64,000 nucleotides of DNA from Fibrobacter sp. UBA7003 (GTDB taxonomy: Bacteria; Fibrobacterota; Fibrobacteria; Fibrobacterales; Fibrobacteraceae): NCBI GenBank assembly GCA_002449765.1, contig DJXN01000011.1:22889-86888 (forward strand). Direction: 5' to 3'. The position numbers and the translations under genes are program-made. This document shows, piece after piece, positions 34,773 through 42,775 of the stretch. The notes under the pieces are model-generated. The model did no database searches, had not been told where the DNA came from, and saw only the letters and a program-made list of their open reading frames with translations. Every line of letters starts with the position of its first letter. Position 1 is the stretch's first letter.

Positions 34773-37067
34773 TTACTTGACGAGAATCGGCTTGGTAGCG
34801 GCAATACCCGCGCCCTTCACGCGCACGATGTAGCTGCCCTTCGGCATGTTCTCGAGGCTGAACGCATAGCTGCCCGCGGCGAGGTTGCCCTTGTAGAGTG
34901 TCGCGACGCGCTTGCCGTTCAGGCCGAACACGTCGACCGATACCATACCCGCCTTCGCGGTAGAAAGCGAAATCGTGTTGCCCTGGATGCCGAACTTGGC
35001 GGCAGAGGCGGCCACGGTCTTGATGGCGTCGGAATTGCCGTTCTCGTCCACGAGCTCGATTTTCGAGACGAAATCCTTGCTCTGGGTGGCGGTCGTGAAG
35101 AGTTCCGTCTTCTTGTCGAATGCGGAAATCACCTTCCCGTTGTCGGCGACGAGGTCGTCAAAGGTAATGGTGCCCGAGAATCCCACGGCGGCGACCATCA
35201 GCGTGACGGAGAAGAGGTTGTCGAGGTCCGTGGGATGTTCCACGCCAGCATCGTCTTCGTACTTGGTGATGTCGAATTCGCAAGTAGAGGAGGCTCCGTC
35301 GTTGAGCCAGCATCCGGTAGAGGGGGACATTTCCCAGGTCCAGAGGCTATCCTTCATGCCGTTGCGCACAAAGGCGAGGCCTACCCAGACACCACCGTCT
35401 GCACCGCCCGAACCATTGTTCGTAATCTTGACGGAGACTGTCGATGCGCCAGTCAGATCCGGCACCTTCTGCAGTTCGATGTTCGCACCGTCCTCTCCGA
35501 GTGTCTTGTAGGTCACGGCCATCATCATGTTCTTGTAGTCTTCCGAAGAACCGCTACCTGCTCCGTATTTGGCATTTTCTGTAGAGGTGGGGCAAACCTT
35601 CGTTGCGGAGGCGGCCTCGTTGTAGTTGTCCCAGCCGGGCATTTCGTCAAGCGTGATGATGCGTTCGTCGGCGAGGTTCTTCTGCCATACGCTTGCGGCG
35701 GTCTGGCTGACGAAAGCGCTTCCCCAGGATTCGTACCACGGCATCCACCAGCTCCAGGTTGCTCCCTCGTTGTACATATTGTCTACATCGGGGATGGGGC
35801 CGTTTTCGCTGAGGGAAATAAGCTTGTTCGTACCGCCCTTGTTGGCAAAGTCGATGAATGCGGCGCTGTTGCTCTGGTGGTCATTAGCCTTGTTGTAGAT
35901 ATCGACGCTCAACACATCGTAGTAGGTTTCGCCCGGAGTCCAGGAAATCTTGGAGGCGTCCTGCGGGTTGAAATCCCAGATAAGGTTGTTCACGCCGTTC
36001 TTGAACACCATGCGTTCGTAGAGCAACTGGTAGAGCGCAGCGAACTGCTTGCCCGTGTGCGTGCTCCACCAGAACCAGTTTCCGCCGGATTCGTGCAGCG
36101 GGCGGAAGATGGCGGCGACACCTTCTGTCTGGAGGCCGAGGAAAATTTCGGAAACGCGGTCAATATCGCCGACGAGCGCCTTGTAGGCTGCCGAGAGGGT
36201 ATCCCAGGTGGTGGTGCCCTTTATGAACGCTTCGGTGAAGTCGAATTCAGTGTAGGTTTCGTGTGCGCCCTTCACGTAGAATTCCACTTCGTCACCGGGG
36301 CGCCAGTGCCACGTGAAAGCCGGAATGCCGCCCTTCTTCCAGGTGGTCTTCGCGATGTCGATGGCCTTTTCGGTGTACTGCTGGAACCAGCCTTCGTCCT
36401 TGTTCGCGCCGGTTGCGTTCATGAGGTCGGCGCCGATGAGTGCCGGATACTTGCCACCGGCCTTGTAAACTGCCTGCACGTCTTCGTGCTGGGTGGCATC
36501 GCCCATGGTGTAGGCATCCATATTACCGGTCATCACGCCGGAGATGGTCTTTTTGCCGAAGTTGTTGACGAGGAAGTTGTAGAGTTTCTTGGCAGCGGGG
36601 GTCGCGTTTGCTGTGACGGGCGCATTGCAGAGATCGAAAGCCTTCGCTTCGTAAGGCTTGACTTCGATATAGTCCACGTCAATCCAGCCCCAGCTATTGG
36701 TGATGGCGATTGTATTTGCGCCTGCGGCAAGGGCGAGGACTGTTTCAACGTCCACAAATTTGTCCTTGTCCGTAACGGGGAAGGAAACCTGCGCGGAGGT
36801 GCTTCCGACACCGACATTGTTGATTTTGTCTCCACCGTAGTTGTTCATGTAGTGGATGACGACCGTGTATTGGCCTGCCGCATCGACAGTCACGGTCGGG
36901 AATGTGATATCGCCGCCGTTCATCTTGACATACTTACCGCCGGAGGCCGCTGTGCTGGTAGCGACAGCGGCATCTTTGGTAATCGTTCCGTCTTCGGCCT
37001 CGTATTGTGCGGCGAAACTGCTGACCGCGGCGAGACCAAACATCCATGCAAATTTTGTGATTTTCAT
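34773..37067 (-). CDS. Secreted GH26 beta-mannanase with CBM, beta-sandwich module and T9SS tail
   Basis: 764 residues. ATG 37067 chosen: AAAAAAGGA upstream and a good signal peptide (MKITKFAWMFGLAAVSSFAA). CBM35/6-like module about 21-138 (YEAEDGTI...VDYIEV), GH26 barrel about 155-500 with acid/base E326 (FRPLHESGG) and nucleophile E421 (SLSENGPIPD). A beta-sandwich module (about 520-690; LGEDGANIELQKV, STCEFDITKYE) is shared with the GH5 neighbour and may be carbohydrate-binding (CBM11-like, unsure). T9SS type-A domain at the C-terminus (VSVDVFGLNGKRVATLY). -7-like TATATTCA lies upstream (37097-37090). Confidence 0.92.
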   Translation of the reverse strand: MKITKFAWMFGLAAVSSFAAQYEAEDGTITKDAAVATSTAASGGKYVKMNGGDITFPTVTVDAAGQYTVVIHYMNNYGGDKINNVGVGSTSAQVSFPVTDKDKFVDVETVLALAAGANTIAITNSWGWIDVDYIEVKPYEAKAFDLCNAPVTANATPAAKKLYNFLVNNFGKKTISGVMTGNMDAYTMGDATQHEDVQAVYKAGGKYPALIGADLMNATGANKDEGWFQQYTEKAIDIAKTTWKKGGIPAFTWHWRPGDEVEFYVKGAHETYTEFDFTEAFIKGTTTWDTLSAAYKALVGDIDRVSEIFLGLQTEGVAAIFRPLHESGGNWFWWSTHTGKQFAALYQLLYERMVFKNGVNNLIWDFNPQDASKISWTPGETYYDVLSVDIYNKANDHQSNSAAFIDFANKGGTNKLISLSENGPIPDVDNMYNEGATWSWWMPWYESWGSAFVSQTAASVWQKNLADERIITLDEMPGWDNYNEAASATKVCPTSTENAKYGAGSGSSEDYKNMMMAVTYKTLGEDGANIELQKVPDLTGASTVSVKITNNGSGGADGGVWVGLAFVRNGMKDSLWTWEMSPSTGCWLNDGASSTCEFDITKYEDDAGVEHPTDLDNLFSVTLMVAAVGFSGTITFDDLVADNGKVISAFDKKTELFTTATQSKDFVSKIELVDENGNSDAIKTVAASAAKFGIQGNTISLSTAKAGMVSVDVFGLNGKRVATLYKGNLAAGSYAFSLENMPKGSYIVRVKGAGIAATKPILVK

Positions 37068-37188
37068 ACACGTCCTTTTTTGTTTTTCTTGAATATATAT
37101 TAATAGTGGGTGTCCCGGCCCCCTTTTTTGGGGTCGCTGCAAAAAGATGTTGGGTAAATCACAACAACAAAAATGGCGAAATTTGCGT

Positions 37189-37211
37189 AAAAATGGCAAA
37201 CTTCGTTTGCC
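37189..37211 (-). terminator. Terminator of the aldose epimerase gene
   Basis: Minus strand GGCAAAC-GAA-GTTTGCC then ATTTTTA, directly after the stop. Confidence 0.65.
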
Positions 37212-37217
37212 GAAGGA

Positions 37218-38225
37218 TTACTTGTACTCTGCGCCGAAGGTGAACGTGCGTTTTTCGCCGGGCGGGATGACGATGAGTCCGCGGTGATGGTTCAGCGCGT
37301 CGGGCTCCGATGTCATGGGCTCGATGGCGATGCTCTCGCGGGTCGGGGGCGTGTATATCTGGATGGCGTTGTACTGCCCGAGGCGGGCGTCCTGCCAGAG
37401 GGTAAGCTTGCCGTTCTTGCCTTCGAGCGTAACGATGCCTCTTCCTGCTTCTCTCGGATTGCTGTTGTCCACGAGGCAGAAGCAGTCGTTGATGAACTCG
37501 TCGTTAATCTTGCGGCCTGCAGTAAAGCGCGTGTCCGCATGGAAGTTGCCTGTCGGGAGGTCGGCGCTGTCAAGTTCCGCAAGGAGCGATTCGGGGAGTG
37601 TCATTACCAGGTCGTTGATTTTTTCACCTAGCATGTAGTACGGGTGCCAGCCTTCGGAATAGGGCATGTCCGTGTTGCCCATGTTCTCGACGGTCGATTC
37701 GACCTTGTACGCGTTCCCGGAGAATGTTATTTTGTTTGTAGCACGGAACGGGAAGGGGAATCCCGCGAAGGCACCCGGCCAGTCGCAGGTAAAAACGGCA
37801 GAGCAACTTTCGTTATCGCTTTCGAAACGCTCGAATTTCCATTCCTGGTTCTGCAAAAAACCGTGCAGGGCGTGCGGGGCCCAGCTTACGTTGTTGATGA
37901 GCTGGTGGGTCTTGCCGTTCCAGGTGAACTTCGCGTAGGCGGTGCGCCCGGGGTAGGGGGCTAGCCTGCAGCCCGCGTTGGTGTCGGGGCCCATCTTGAA
38001 GATGTCGTCGCCTTCGCGGTAACCGAAGAGCAGGTCAAGCGTTTTTTTGCCGGCGCTTGCCTCGGGTGAGTTGCCCGCGGAGGCATTGTTTGCGACGGGG
38101 ATGCGCCAGGCGTTGAGTCCGCCGCCGTAGCCGCTCAAGACTTCGAATTCGGCGCCGTCGTCGCGCTGGAGGACAAAACACTGCACTGTGCCGATAGGGC
38201 GGGAAATCAGTTTGTAGTTGCTCAT
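37218..38225 (-). CDS. galM: Aldose 1-epimerase family protein
   Basis: Interconverts alpha and beta anomers of hexoses, 335 residues. ATG 38225 gives MSNYKLISRP; longer in-frame extensions run into the divergent mnmE and lack support. Family landmarks: WAPHALHGFLQNQEW (catalytic-His block), MPYSEGWHPYYML (second His) and IAIEPMTSEPDALNH (catalytic Glu). It follows the mannanase block on the same strand and may process released mannose or glucose, though expression is separable. TATCTTAC lies upstream. Confidence 0.88.
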   Translation of the reverse strand: MSNYKLISRPIGTVQCFVLQRDDGAEFEVLSGYGGGLNAWRIPVANNASAGNSPEASAGKKTLDLLFGYREGDDIFKMGPDTNAGCRLAPYPGRTAYAKFTWNGKTHQLINNVSWAPHALHGFLQNQEWKFERFESDNESCSAVFTCDWPGAFAGFPFPFRATNKITFSGNAYKVESTVENMGNTDMPYSEGWHPYYMLGEKINDLVMTLPESLLAELDSADLPTGNFHADTRFTAGRKINDEFINDCFCLVDNSNPREAGRGIVTLEGKNGKLTLWQDARLGQYNAIQIYTPPTRESIAIEPMTSEPDALNHHRGLIVIPPGEKRTFTFGAEYK

Positions 38226-38246
38226 GTGGGGTAAGATAGAAAATGC

Positions 38247-38254
38247 TATCTTTC
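38247..38254 (+). promoter_or_regulatory. -7-like element of mnmE
   Basis: TATCTTTC ends 5 nt before the mnmE ATG at 38260; no Shine-Dalgarno fits in the gap. Confidence 0.45.
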
Positions 38255-38259
38255 TTGCC

Positions 38260-39654
38260 ATGGATTCCCAGACGATAGTCGCCCCGATGACACCTGCCGG
38301 CGTGAGTGCCGTGGCCGCGCTTCGCGTGAGCGGTCCGAAGGTGCGTGAAGTTGTCCGAGCCCTGTTTGGCGAAAAGCGTGCAGCTGCGCTTGAACCGCGT
38401 ATGGCAAATCTCGGCAGTACGCGAGACCCGCAGTCGGGCAAGCTTATCGATAGCCTATTGTATATCTTCTTCGAAGGCCCGAATTCCTATACCGGCGAAG
38501 ACGTGCTGGAACTCTACCCGCACGGGAACCCGCTTATCGTACGCGACCTGCTGCAGGCAATCCGCGGGCTCGATGGCGTGCGTCTTGCCGAGCCCGGGGA
38601 ATTCACGCACCGCGCCTTCCTGAACGGCAAGATGGACTTGACGCAGGCCGAATCCGTGGCCGACGTGATTCACAGCGCGAACCGCGCAGAACTCGAGAAC
38701 GCTCATCGCCTTCTGGGGGGCGCCCTCTCGAAAAAGATTGCGGCACTCGCTTCGCAGGTCAAGGACATCTCGGCGCGCCTCGAACTCGATGTGGATTTCG
38801 CGGAAGAGGAGGCCGACCCGGACTTTGCGGGCTGGGAAGCGCGGTTTGTCGCTGTCCGCGAATCCATCCAGCAAGTTTTAAACAGCTTCCACGGGAAGGC
38901 TTCGCTCAGCAGGCTCCCGCTGGCCGTGCTCTACGGCGCGCCGAACGCGGGCAAGTCAAGCCTCGTGAATGCCCTCCTGGGCGAAGACCGCGTGCTCGTG
39001 AGCAACGTACCGGGTACGACGCGCGACTTTGTGGAAGTGCGCCTCTTCTTGCCCGGTGGCGAAATCCGGCTGGTCGATACCGCGGGCATCGCTGCGCAGG
39101 CAACGGACGAGCTCGACGCGCTCAGCCAGAAGAAGAGCAGGGAAATTCTCGAAGAAGCCGACATGAAGATTCTCGTGGTGGACGGCAGCTCGCAGGAATG
39201 TCATTCTCGCGAAGGCGAATTAGCATCTCGTCATTCTCGCGAAGGCGAGAATCTTAGGATGTCCGCTTTCGCTGACATGACAAATAACGCGGACCTTGTC
39301 GTTTATTCCAAGTCCGACCTGTGCGCATCCCCGATTCCCGATGGCGGACTGAGCGTTTCTTCCAAGACGGGCGAGGGCCTTGCGGAACTTCGCCAAGCGA
39401 TGAACGCTTCCTTGTTCAAGCAATCTGCGGACGCAGAAGACCTCTGGATTACAAGCGAACGCGAGAAGGCCTGCCTCGAAGATGCCCTTGCGGGTATCGA
39501 CCGCGCGCTCGACCTGCTCCGGAACAATCCGGCGGTGGAACTGCTCGCCTTCGAGATGCAGGTGGTGCGCCGTGCGCTCCAGAGCATAACGGGCGAAATT
39601 TCGTCCGAAGACATTTTACAATCTATTTTCGCGGGGTTCTGCATTGGCAAGTAG
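38260..39654 (+). CDS. mnmE: tRNA-modification GTPase MnmE with in-frame insertion
   Basis: Forms xcm5U34 with MnmG in tRNAs reading split boxes. 464 residues. N-terminal formyl-THF-binding domain (TIVAPMTPAGVSAVAALRVSG), helical domain (HRAFLNGKMDLTQAESV), Ras-like G domain with GAPNAGKSSL (G1), PGTTRD (G2), VDTAGIA (G3), and the C-terminal CIGK motif. G4 reads SKSD (350-353) instead of NKxD. Residues 314-341 are encoded by an 84-bp palindromic element in the linker between G3 and G4. ATG 38260 sits just behind a -7-like element. Confidence 0.94.
   Translation: MDSQTIVAPMTPAGVSAVAALRVSGPKVREVVRALFGEKRAAALEPRMANLGSTRDPQSGKLIDSLLYIFFEGPNSYTGEDVLELYPHGNPLIVRDLLQAIRGLDGVRLAEPGEFTHRAFLNGKMDLTQAESVADVIHSANRAELENAHRLLGGALSKKIAALASQVKDISARLELDVDFAEEEADPDFAGWEARFVAVRESIQQVLNSFHGKASLSRLPLAVLYGAPNAGKSSLVNALLGEDRVLVSNVPGTTRDFVEVRLFLPGGEIRLVDTAGIAAQATDELDALSQKKSREILEEADMKILVVDGSSQECHSREGELASRHSREGENLRMSAFADMTNNADLVVYSKSDLCASPIPDGGLSVSSKTGEGLAELRQAMNASLFKQSADAEDLWITSEREKACLEDALAGIDRALDLLRNNPAVELLAFEMQVVRRALQSITGEISSEDILQSIFAGFCIGK
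39199..39282. repeat. 84-bp palindromic element inserted in frame in mnmE
   Basis: Begins TGTCAT and ends ATGACA (6-bp terminal inverted repeat). It contains two direct copies of TCATTCTCGCGAAGGCGA (39201-39218 and 39231-39248). The half GTCATTCTCGC-GAAG-GCGAGAATCTT matches, with compensating changes, the intergenic palindrome GTCATCCCCGC-ACAG-GCGGGGATTTTT at 42231. It is exactly 28 codons long, in phase, without stops. Confidence 0.75.
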
Positions 39655-40507
39655 CACTCTCAGTATTATCGGCGTCCTGATCGGCGTCTTCGCGTTCGGG
39701 ACATACATGGTCCCGCTCAAGAAATACCCGAACTATTCTTCGTGGGCGTTCCTCGCCATGATGGCCGTGGGGGCGCTTGCCTGTTCTGCGATAATCGCCT
39801 GCGTCACCGGACAGTTCAACCTGCAACCCGTCGGCGTGATTTGCGGGCTCCTCTGGGTTGTCGGCGGTGCGCTCTGCTTCTGGGCGGTGCAGGCCGAGGC
39901 GGACCTCGCGGGCACGGGACTGCGCTCCATGAGCGTGAGCATCTTGCTTTCGTTCATTACGGGTGTCACGCTGTTTGCCGAGCACTCGCTTTTCTACTTC
40001 TCTATCCCAGCCATCGTGTGCATGCTCGTGGGTATCTGGATCCCGGCGGGGCACATCAAGCATATCTGGAAAAACTGGCGCTCGCTCCTTTCGGGAGCGG
40101 TGTTCGGCTCGTACCTTATCCCGTACAAGCTAAGCGGGCTTGGGGATATGGAATTCCTGTTCCCGTTCTCGGTGGGCGTATGCGTCGGGAGTGTCGCTCT
40201 CTTTATCGTGCTCTCGCTGGCCCGCGGCAAACGCTTTGAAATGCCTGCGGTGCCGTCGCTTTTCGCCTTTGCTGCCGGCATGCTCTGGATGCTCGGGACA
40301 CTCGCCATATTCTGGGCCATCGCCGACGATGGCATGTTCGGATATGCGGTGGGCTATCCGCTCCTGCAACTTAATTTGGTTGTAAACCAGATGTGGGGAG
40401 TCTTTGCCTTCGGGGAATATGCGACCCGCACCGAACGCTTGAAACTGGCCGCGTCGACGGTCATTATCCTTGCAGGTGCAGCCCTGCTTACACTTTCAAA
40501 GATGTAA
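39644..40507 (+). CDS. GRP-type sugar/drug-metabolite transporter
   Basis: Inner-membrane protein, 287 residues, about 10 TM helices. The opening LIGVFAFGTYMVPLKKYPNYS and the later FGSYLIPYKLSG are the tandem motifs of the glucose/ribose uptake (GRP) and TMEM144 branch of the DMT superfamily. Substrate is undefined; sugars are likely. The start appears to be TTG 39644 with GGGG 7 nt upstream, overlapping mnmE by 11 nt. Its 3' end overlaps the convergent gene 40488..41405 by 20 nt. Confidence 0.8.
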   Translation: MASSTLSIIGVLIGVFAFGTYMVPLKKYPNYSSWAFLAMMAVGALACSAIIACVTGQFNLQPVGVICGLLWVVGGALCFWAVQAEADLAGTGLRSMSVSILLSFITGVTLFAEHSLFYFSIPAIVCMLVGIWIPAGHIKHIWKNWRSLLSGAVFGSYLIPYKLSGLGDMEFLFPFSVGVCVGSVALFIVLSLARGKRFEMPAVPSLFAFAAGMLWMLGTLAIFWAIADDGMFGYAVGYPLLQLNLVVNQMWGVFAFGEYATRTERLKLAASTVIILAGAALLTLSKM

Positions 40508-41405
40508 TTTCCGACTCGAATGCTTCGGCGGATTTTGCGTCCTCGTTGTAGAGGGCGCAGATTTTTTTTGTACTCAGTTCCAGAACCTTGCGGGCAAGTT
40601 CGTTGTCGCCCTGCTCGCGCAGCATGCGCAGCGATGCGTCGATGCGCTTCACGTCCAGCGGCTCGGGGTAGTCCTTCATGAACTTGTACAGCAGTTTCAC
40701 CTGCCGGTCGTAATCCTCGTCGGTTTCGCAGGCGAGCAGGAAGGGAATCACCTTCACGTTCAGCAGGTTCCCGAGGTCGCCCACGAACGTGTTCAGCGAG
40801 GCTCCTTCGGGGAACAGCTCCACCGTGTCGCTCATGATGTCGTCGTTGTCGAGGAACTGCCCGTTCTCGAACTGCGAGAGCATGTCGTTCAGGAGTTCCA
40901 TCTCGTGCTTCTTCGTCTGCTCGCGGTAACGCGCCTGGTAGTAGATGGGGAGCGTCGTGAGGCAGAAGTGCGCCTGGTTCGCGCCGATGAATTCACCGAC
41001 GTAGTAGATGTCCGCGTCTTCGTTCAGGATGTCTTCTTCCTTGGTGAAGTTGCCGATACGCGCCGGAATGGGGATGACTTCCATGTTCGAAAGTTCATGC
41101 AGCCTGTCGCGCATGGTTTCCACGTCGAGGTTTTCGGGCAGTTCGACACCGTTCTCCTCCATCGTTTCGAGGAGTTCGTTCAGGCGCTCGTCCATTACCT
41201 GGTTCCTGCGGTGGCGCGAGGGCACGGTCGGGTTGAACTTGCGGAAATCGCCTTCGAGCGTCAAGAGCCCGTTCTTGATCATGTCATCGAACGGAGAGTT
41301 GCTTTCTTCGGCGTCGGGCGTGGGCAAAATCCTTGCGTAGGCAATCATCCTGCCGCAAAGCTTATCGTCGTTTCCTTTTTTCTGTTCAATTCCGAGCATG
41401 TGCAT
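40488..41405 (-). CDS. Protein of unknown function
   Basis: 305 residues (303 from the alternative ATG 41399), soluble, no signal peptide, acidic. No family recognised. Visible traits: FNPTVPSRHRRNQVMDERLNEL.. helical region, and a C-terminal helical half (DEDYDRQVKLLYKFMKDYP, ASLRMLREQGDNELARKVLEL) that looks like TPR-type or other alpha-solenoid repeats. It is divergent from the NAT-like gene (28-nt gap) and overlaps the convergent transporter gene by 20 nt at the 3' end. Confidence 0.75.
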   Translation of the reverse strand: MHMLGIEQKKGNDDKLCGRMIAYARILPTPDAEESNSPFDDMIKNGLLTLEGDFRKFNPTVPSRHRRNQVMDERLNELLETMEENGVELPENLDVETMRDRLHELSNMEVIPIPARIGNFTKEEDILNEDADIYYVGEFIGANQAHFCLTTLPIYYQARYREQTKKHEMELLNDMLSQFENGQFLDNDDIMSDTVELFPEGASLNTFVGDLGNLLNVKVIPFLLACETDEDYDRQVKLLYKFMKDYPEPLDVKRIDASLRMLREQGDNELARKVLELSTKKICALYNEDAKSAEAFESEITSLKV

Positions 41406-41419
41406 AATATAGCAATTTC

Positions 41420-41427
41420 TATCTTTG
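41420..41427 (+). promoter_or_regulatory. TAnnTTTG -7 element of the NAT-like gene
   Basis: TATCTTTG ends 5 nt before the ATG at 41433: a probable leaderless transcript. Confidence 0.55.
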
Positions 41428-41432
41428 CGTTT

Positions 41433-42212
41433 ATGGAAAGCGCAACCTGGCAAAAGATTCTCGACCTGTGCAACAGGCTCTCGAACGTCACGTACGAGAA
41501 CCTCACGAAAATCATACGCCTCGAATCTACCGGCAGCGCTACGGCCGCGCGCAACCTCGACGACAGCGACCAGAACGATATCGATACCTGGATGGGCGGC
41601 GGCACCTGCTTCAGCATGACTTGGCACCTGTACCAGAGCCTGCGCGACATGGGGTTCAACCCGCGGCTCGTGATGGGCCACAAGCGCAAGGAGAGGAACA
41701 TCCACTGCGCGCTGATTTTACCGGATGCGGATTCAGATTTCCTCTTCGATCCCGGCTACCTCATCTTCGACCCGCTCCCCATCCCGCTCCCGAAGCCCTT
41801 CGGTGCAGGGGAGGCGCTTTTTCCGCTGGTGCCGAACAGCGTGCGCCTCGTGCGGCCCGACATGGATTCCATGGAACTCTGGACCGGCGGCGCGCTCAAT
41901 GGTGCAGGGAAACTCAGCTCCCCGATGAAGTTGCGTTTCGAATACCCGGTGGCAGGCGTGAGCGTCGAGGAGTTTAAGCAGCACTGGTCCGAAAGTTTCT
42001 ACCGCGAGATGATGACCTACCCGGTGTTGAACCGCCTCGACCGCGAGCGCGGCGTGCAGTACTATTACCAGAAGGGCAACCTCGTGACCCGCGACGCAAA
42101 CGGCAGCCGCATGGAACGCATCGCCGAACCCGAAAGGGTTGAAAAATTGAGCGAAATTTTCAGGCTTTCGCCCGAACTCGTGTCCAAGGCGCTTGGTATC
42201 CTCTCGAAATAA
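41433..42212 (+). CDS. Arylamine N-acetyltransferase / transglutaminase-like thiol enzyme
   Basis: 259 residues. GGGTCFSMTWHLYQSLRDMG, NIHCALIL and FLFDPGYL give an ordered Cys59-His91-Asp106 triad with the spacing and surroundings of NAT-fold (papain-like) enzymes, where Cys takes the acyl group, and GF.PRLVMG resembles the NAT strand after the Cys helix. The C-terminal half is less conserved. It may be an acyltransferase or a transglutaminase-like hydrolase; the substrate is unknown. No signal peptide. A terminator hairpin of the palindrome family follows. Confidence 0.72.
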   Translation: MESATWQKILDLCNRLSNVTYENLTKIIRLESTGSATAARNLDDSDQNDIDTWMGGGTCFSMTWHLYQSLRDMGFNPRLVMGHKRKERNIHCALILPDADSDFLFDPGYLIFDPLPIPLPKPFGAGEALFPLVPNSVRLVRPDMDSMELWTGGALNGAGKLSSPMKLRFEYPVAGVSVEEFKQHWSESFYREMMTYPVLNRLDRERGVQYYYQKGNLVTRDANGSRMERIAEPERVEKLSEIFRLSPELVSKALGILSK

Positions 42213-42233
42213 GTATATATTTGTTTTATCGTC

Positions 42234-42257
42234 ATCCCCGCACAGGCGGGGATTTTT
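42234..42257 (+). terminator. Terminator after the NAT-like gene
   Basis: ATCCCCGC-ACAG-GCGGGGAT then TTTT. It is also a member of the GTCAT(C/T)C(C/T)CGC palindrome family found inside mnmE. Confidence 0.8.
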
Positions 42258-42286
42258 AAGCATTTCAGGAACATAAGGAGTCCCAT

Positions 42287-42772
42287 ATGAAAAAGATTCT
42301 GGCCGCTTTCGCCATCCTCGCTTCCGCAGCCCTCATTGCCTGCGGCCCCTCCAAGCTCGGAATCCAGGAGATGTCGTCTGCGTGCGACGTGTCCATCGAA
42401 GTGGGCAAGGTGCTCGACGATACCATCAGCCTCTATGTGGGCAACATGTTCTTCTTGAACGCGAAGCAGACCGTGAACGAGGAACTCTTCCCGCTTTCGG
42501 CGAGCATCCGCGACCCGATGAATATTGACGTGAAGGGCCGTACCGACGTGATTGCTTCCGGTGCCGACTTCATTGCCTATCTCCGCCGTTCCGCCCCGAA
42601 CGCCGTGAACTTCGGCATTGTCGTAAACGAGGCCGCGAAGAACGAAATCGGTTTTGACGAGACTAAGACTGTCAACCGCCTGGTCGAAGTTTTCAAGACC
42701 CTCGAAGGGGGTTCCGTCATCCTCTTCCACGAGAAGGACGGCCAGCTGACCGACGCGAAGAAGTTGTTCTAA
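42287..42772 (+). CDS. Hypothetical lipoprotein
   Basis: 161 residues, signal peptide MKKILAAFAILASAAL with lipobox LIAC, lipid-anchored at Cys19. The mature part mixes alpha and beta segments without a known motif (DDTISLYVGNMFFLNAKQ, VDVIASGADFIAYL-like). RBS AAGGAG before ATG. Convergent with the MATE gene, 3 nt apart. Confidence 0.8.
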   Translation: MKKILAAFAILASAALIACGPSKLGIQEMSSACDVSIEVGKVLDDTISLYVGNMFFLNAKQTVNEELFPLSASIRDPMNIDVKGRTDVIASGADFIAYLRRSAPNAVNFGIVVNEAAKNEIGFDETKTVNRLVEVFKTLEGGSVILFHEKDGQLTDAKKLF

Positions 42773-42775
42773 GGT

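Noticed and set aside
39190..39290. CRISPR-like array suggested by direct repeats of 18 bp with a 12-bp spacer
   Set aside because: Only two units, inside a coding sequence, with palindromic ends; it is a dispersed palindrome insertion.
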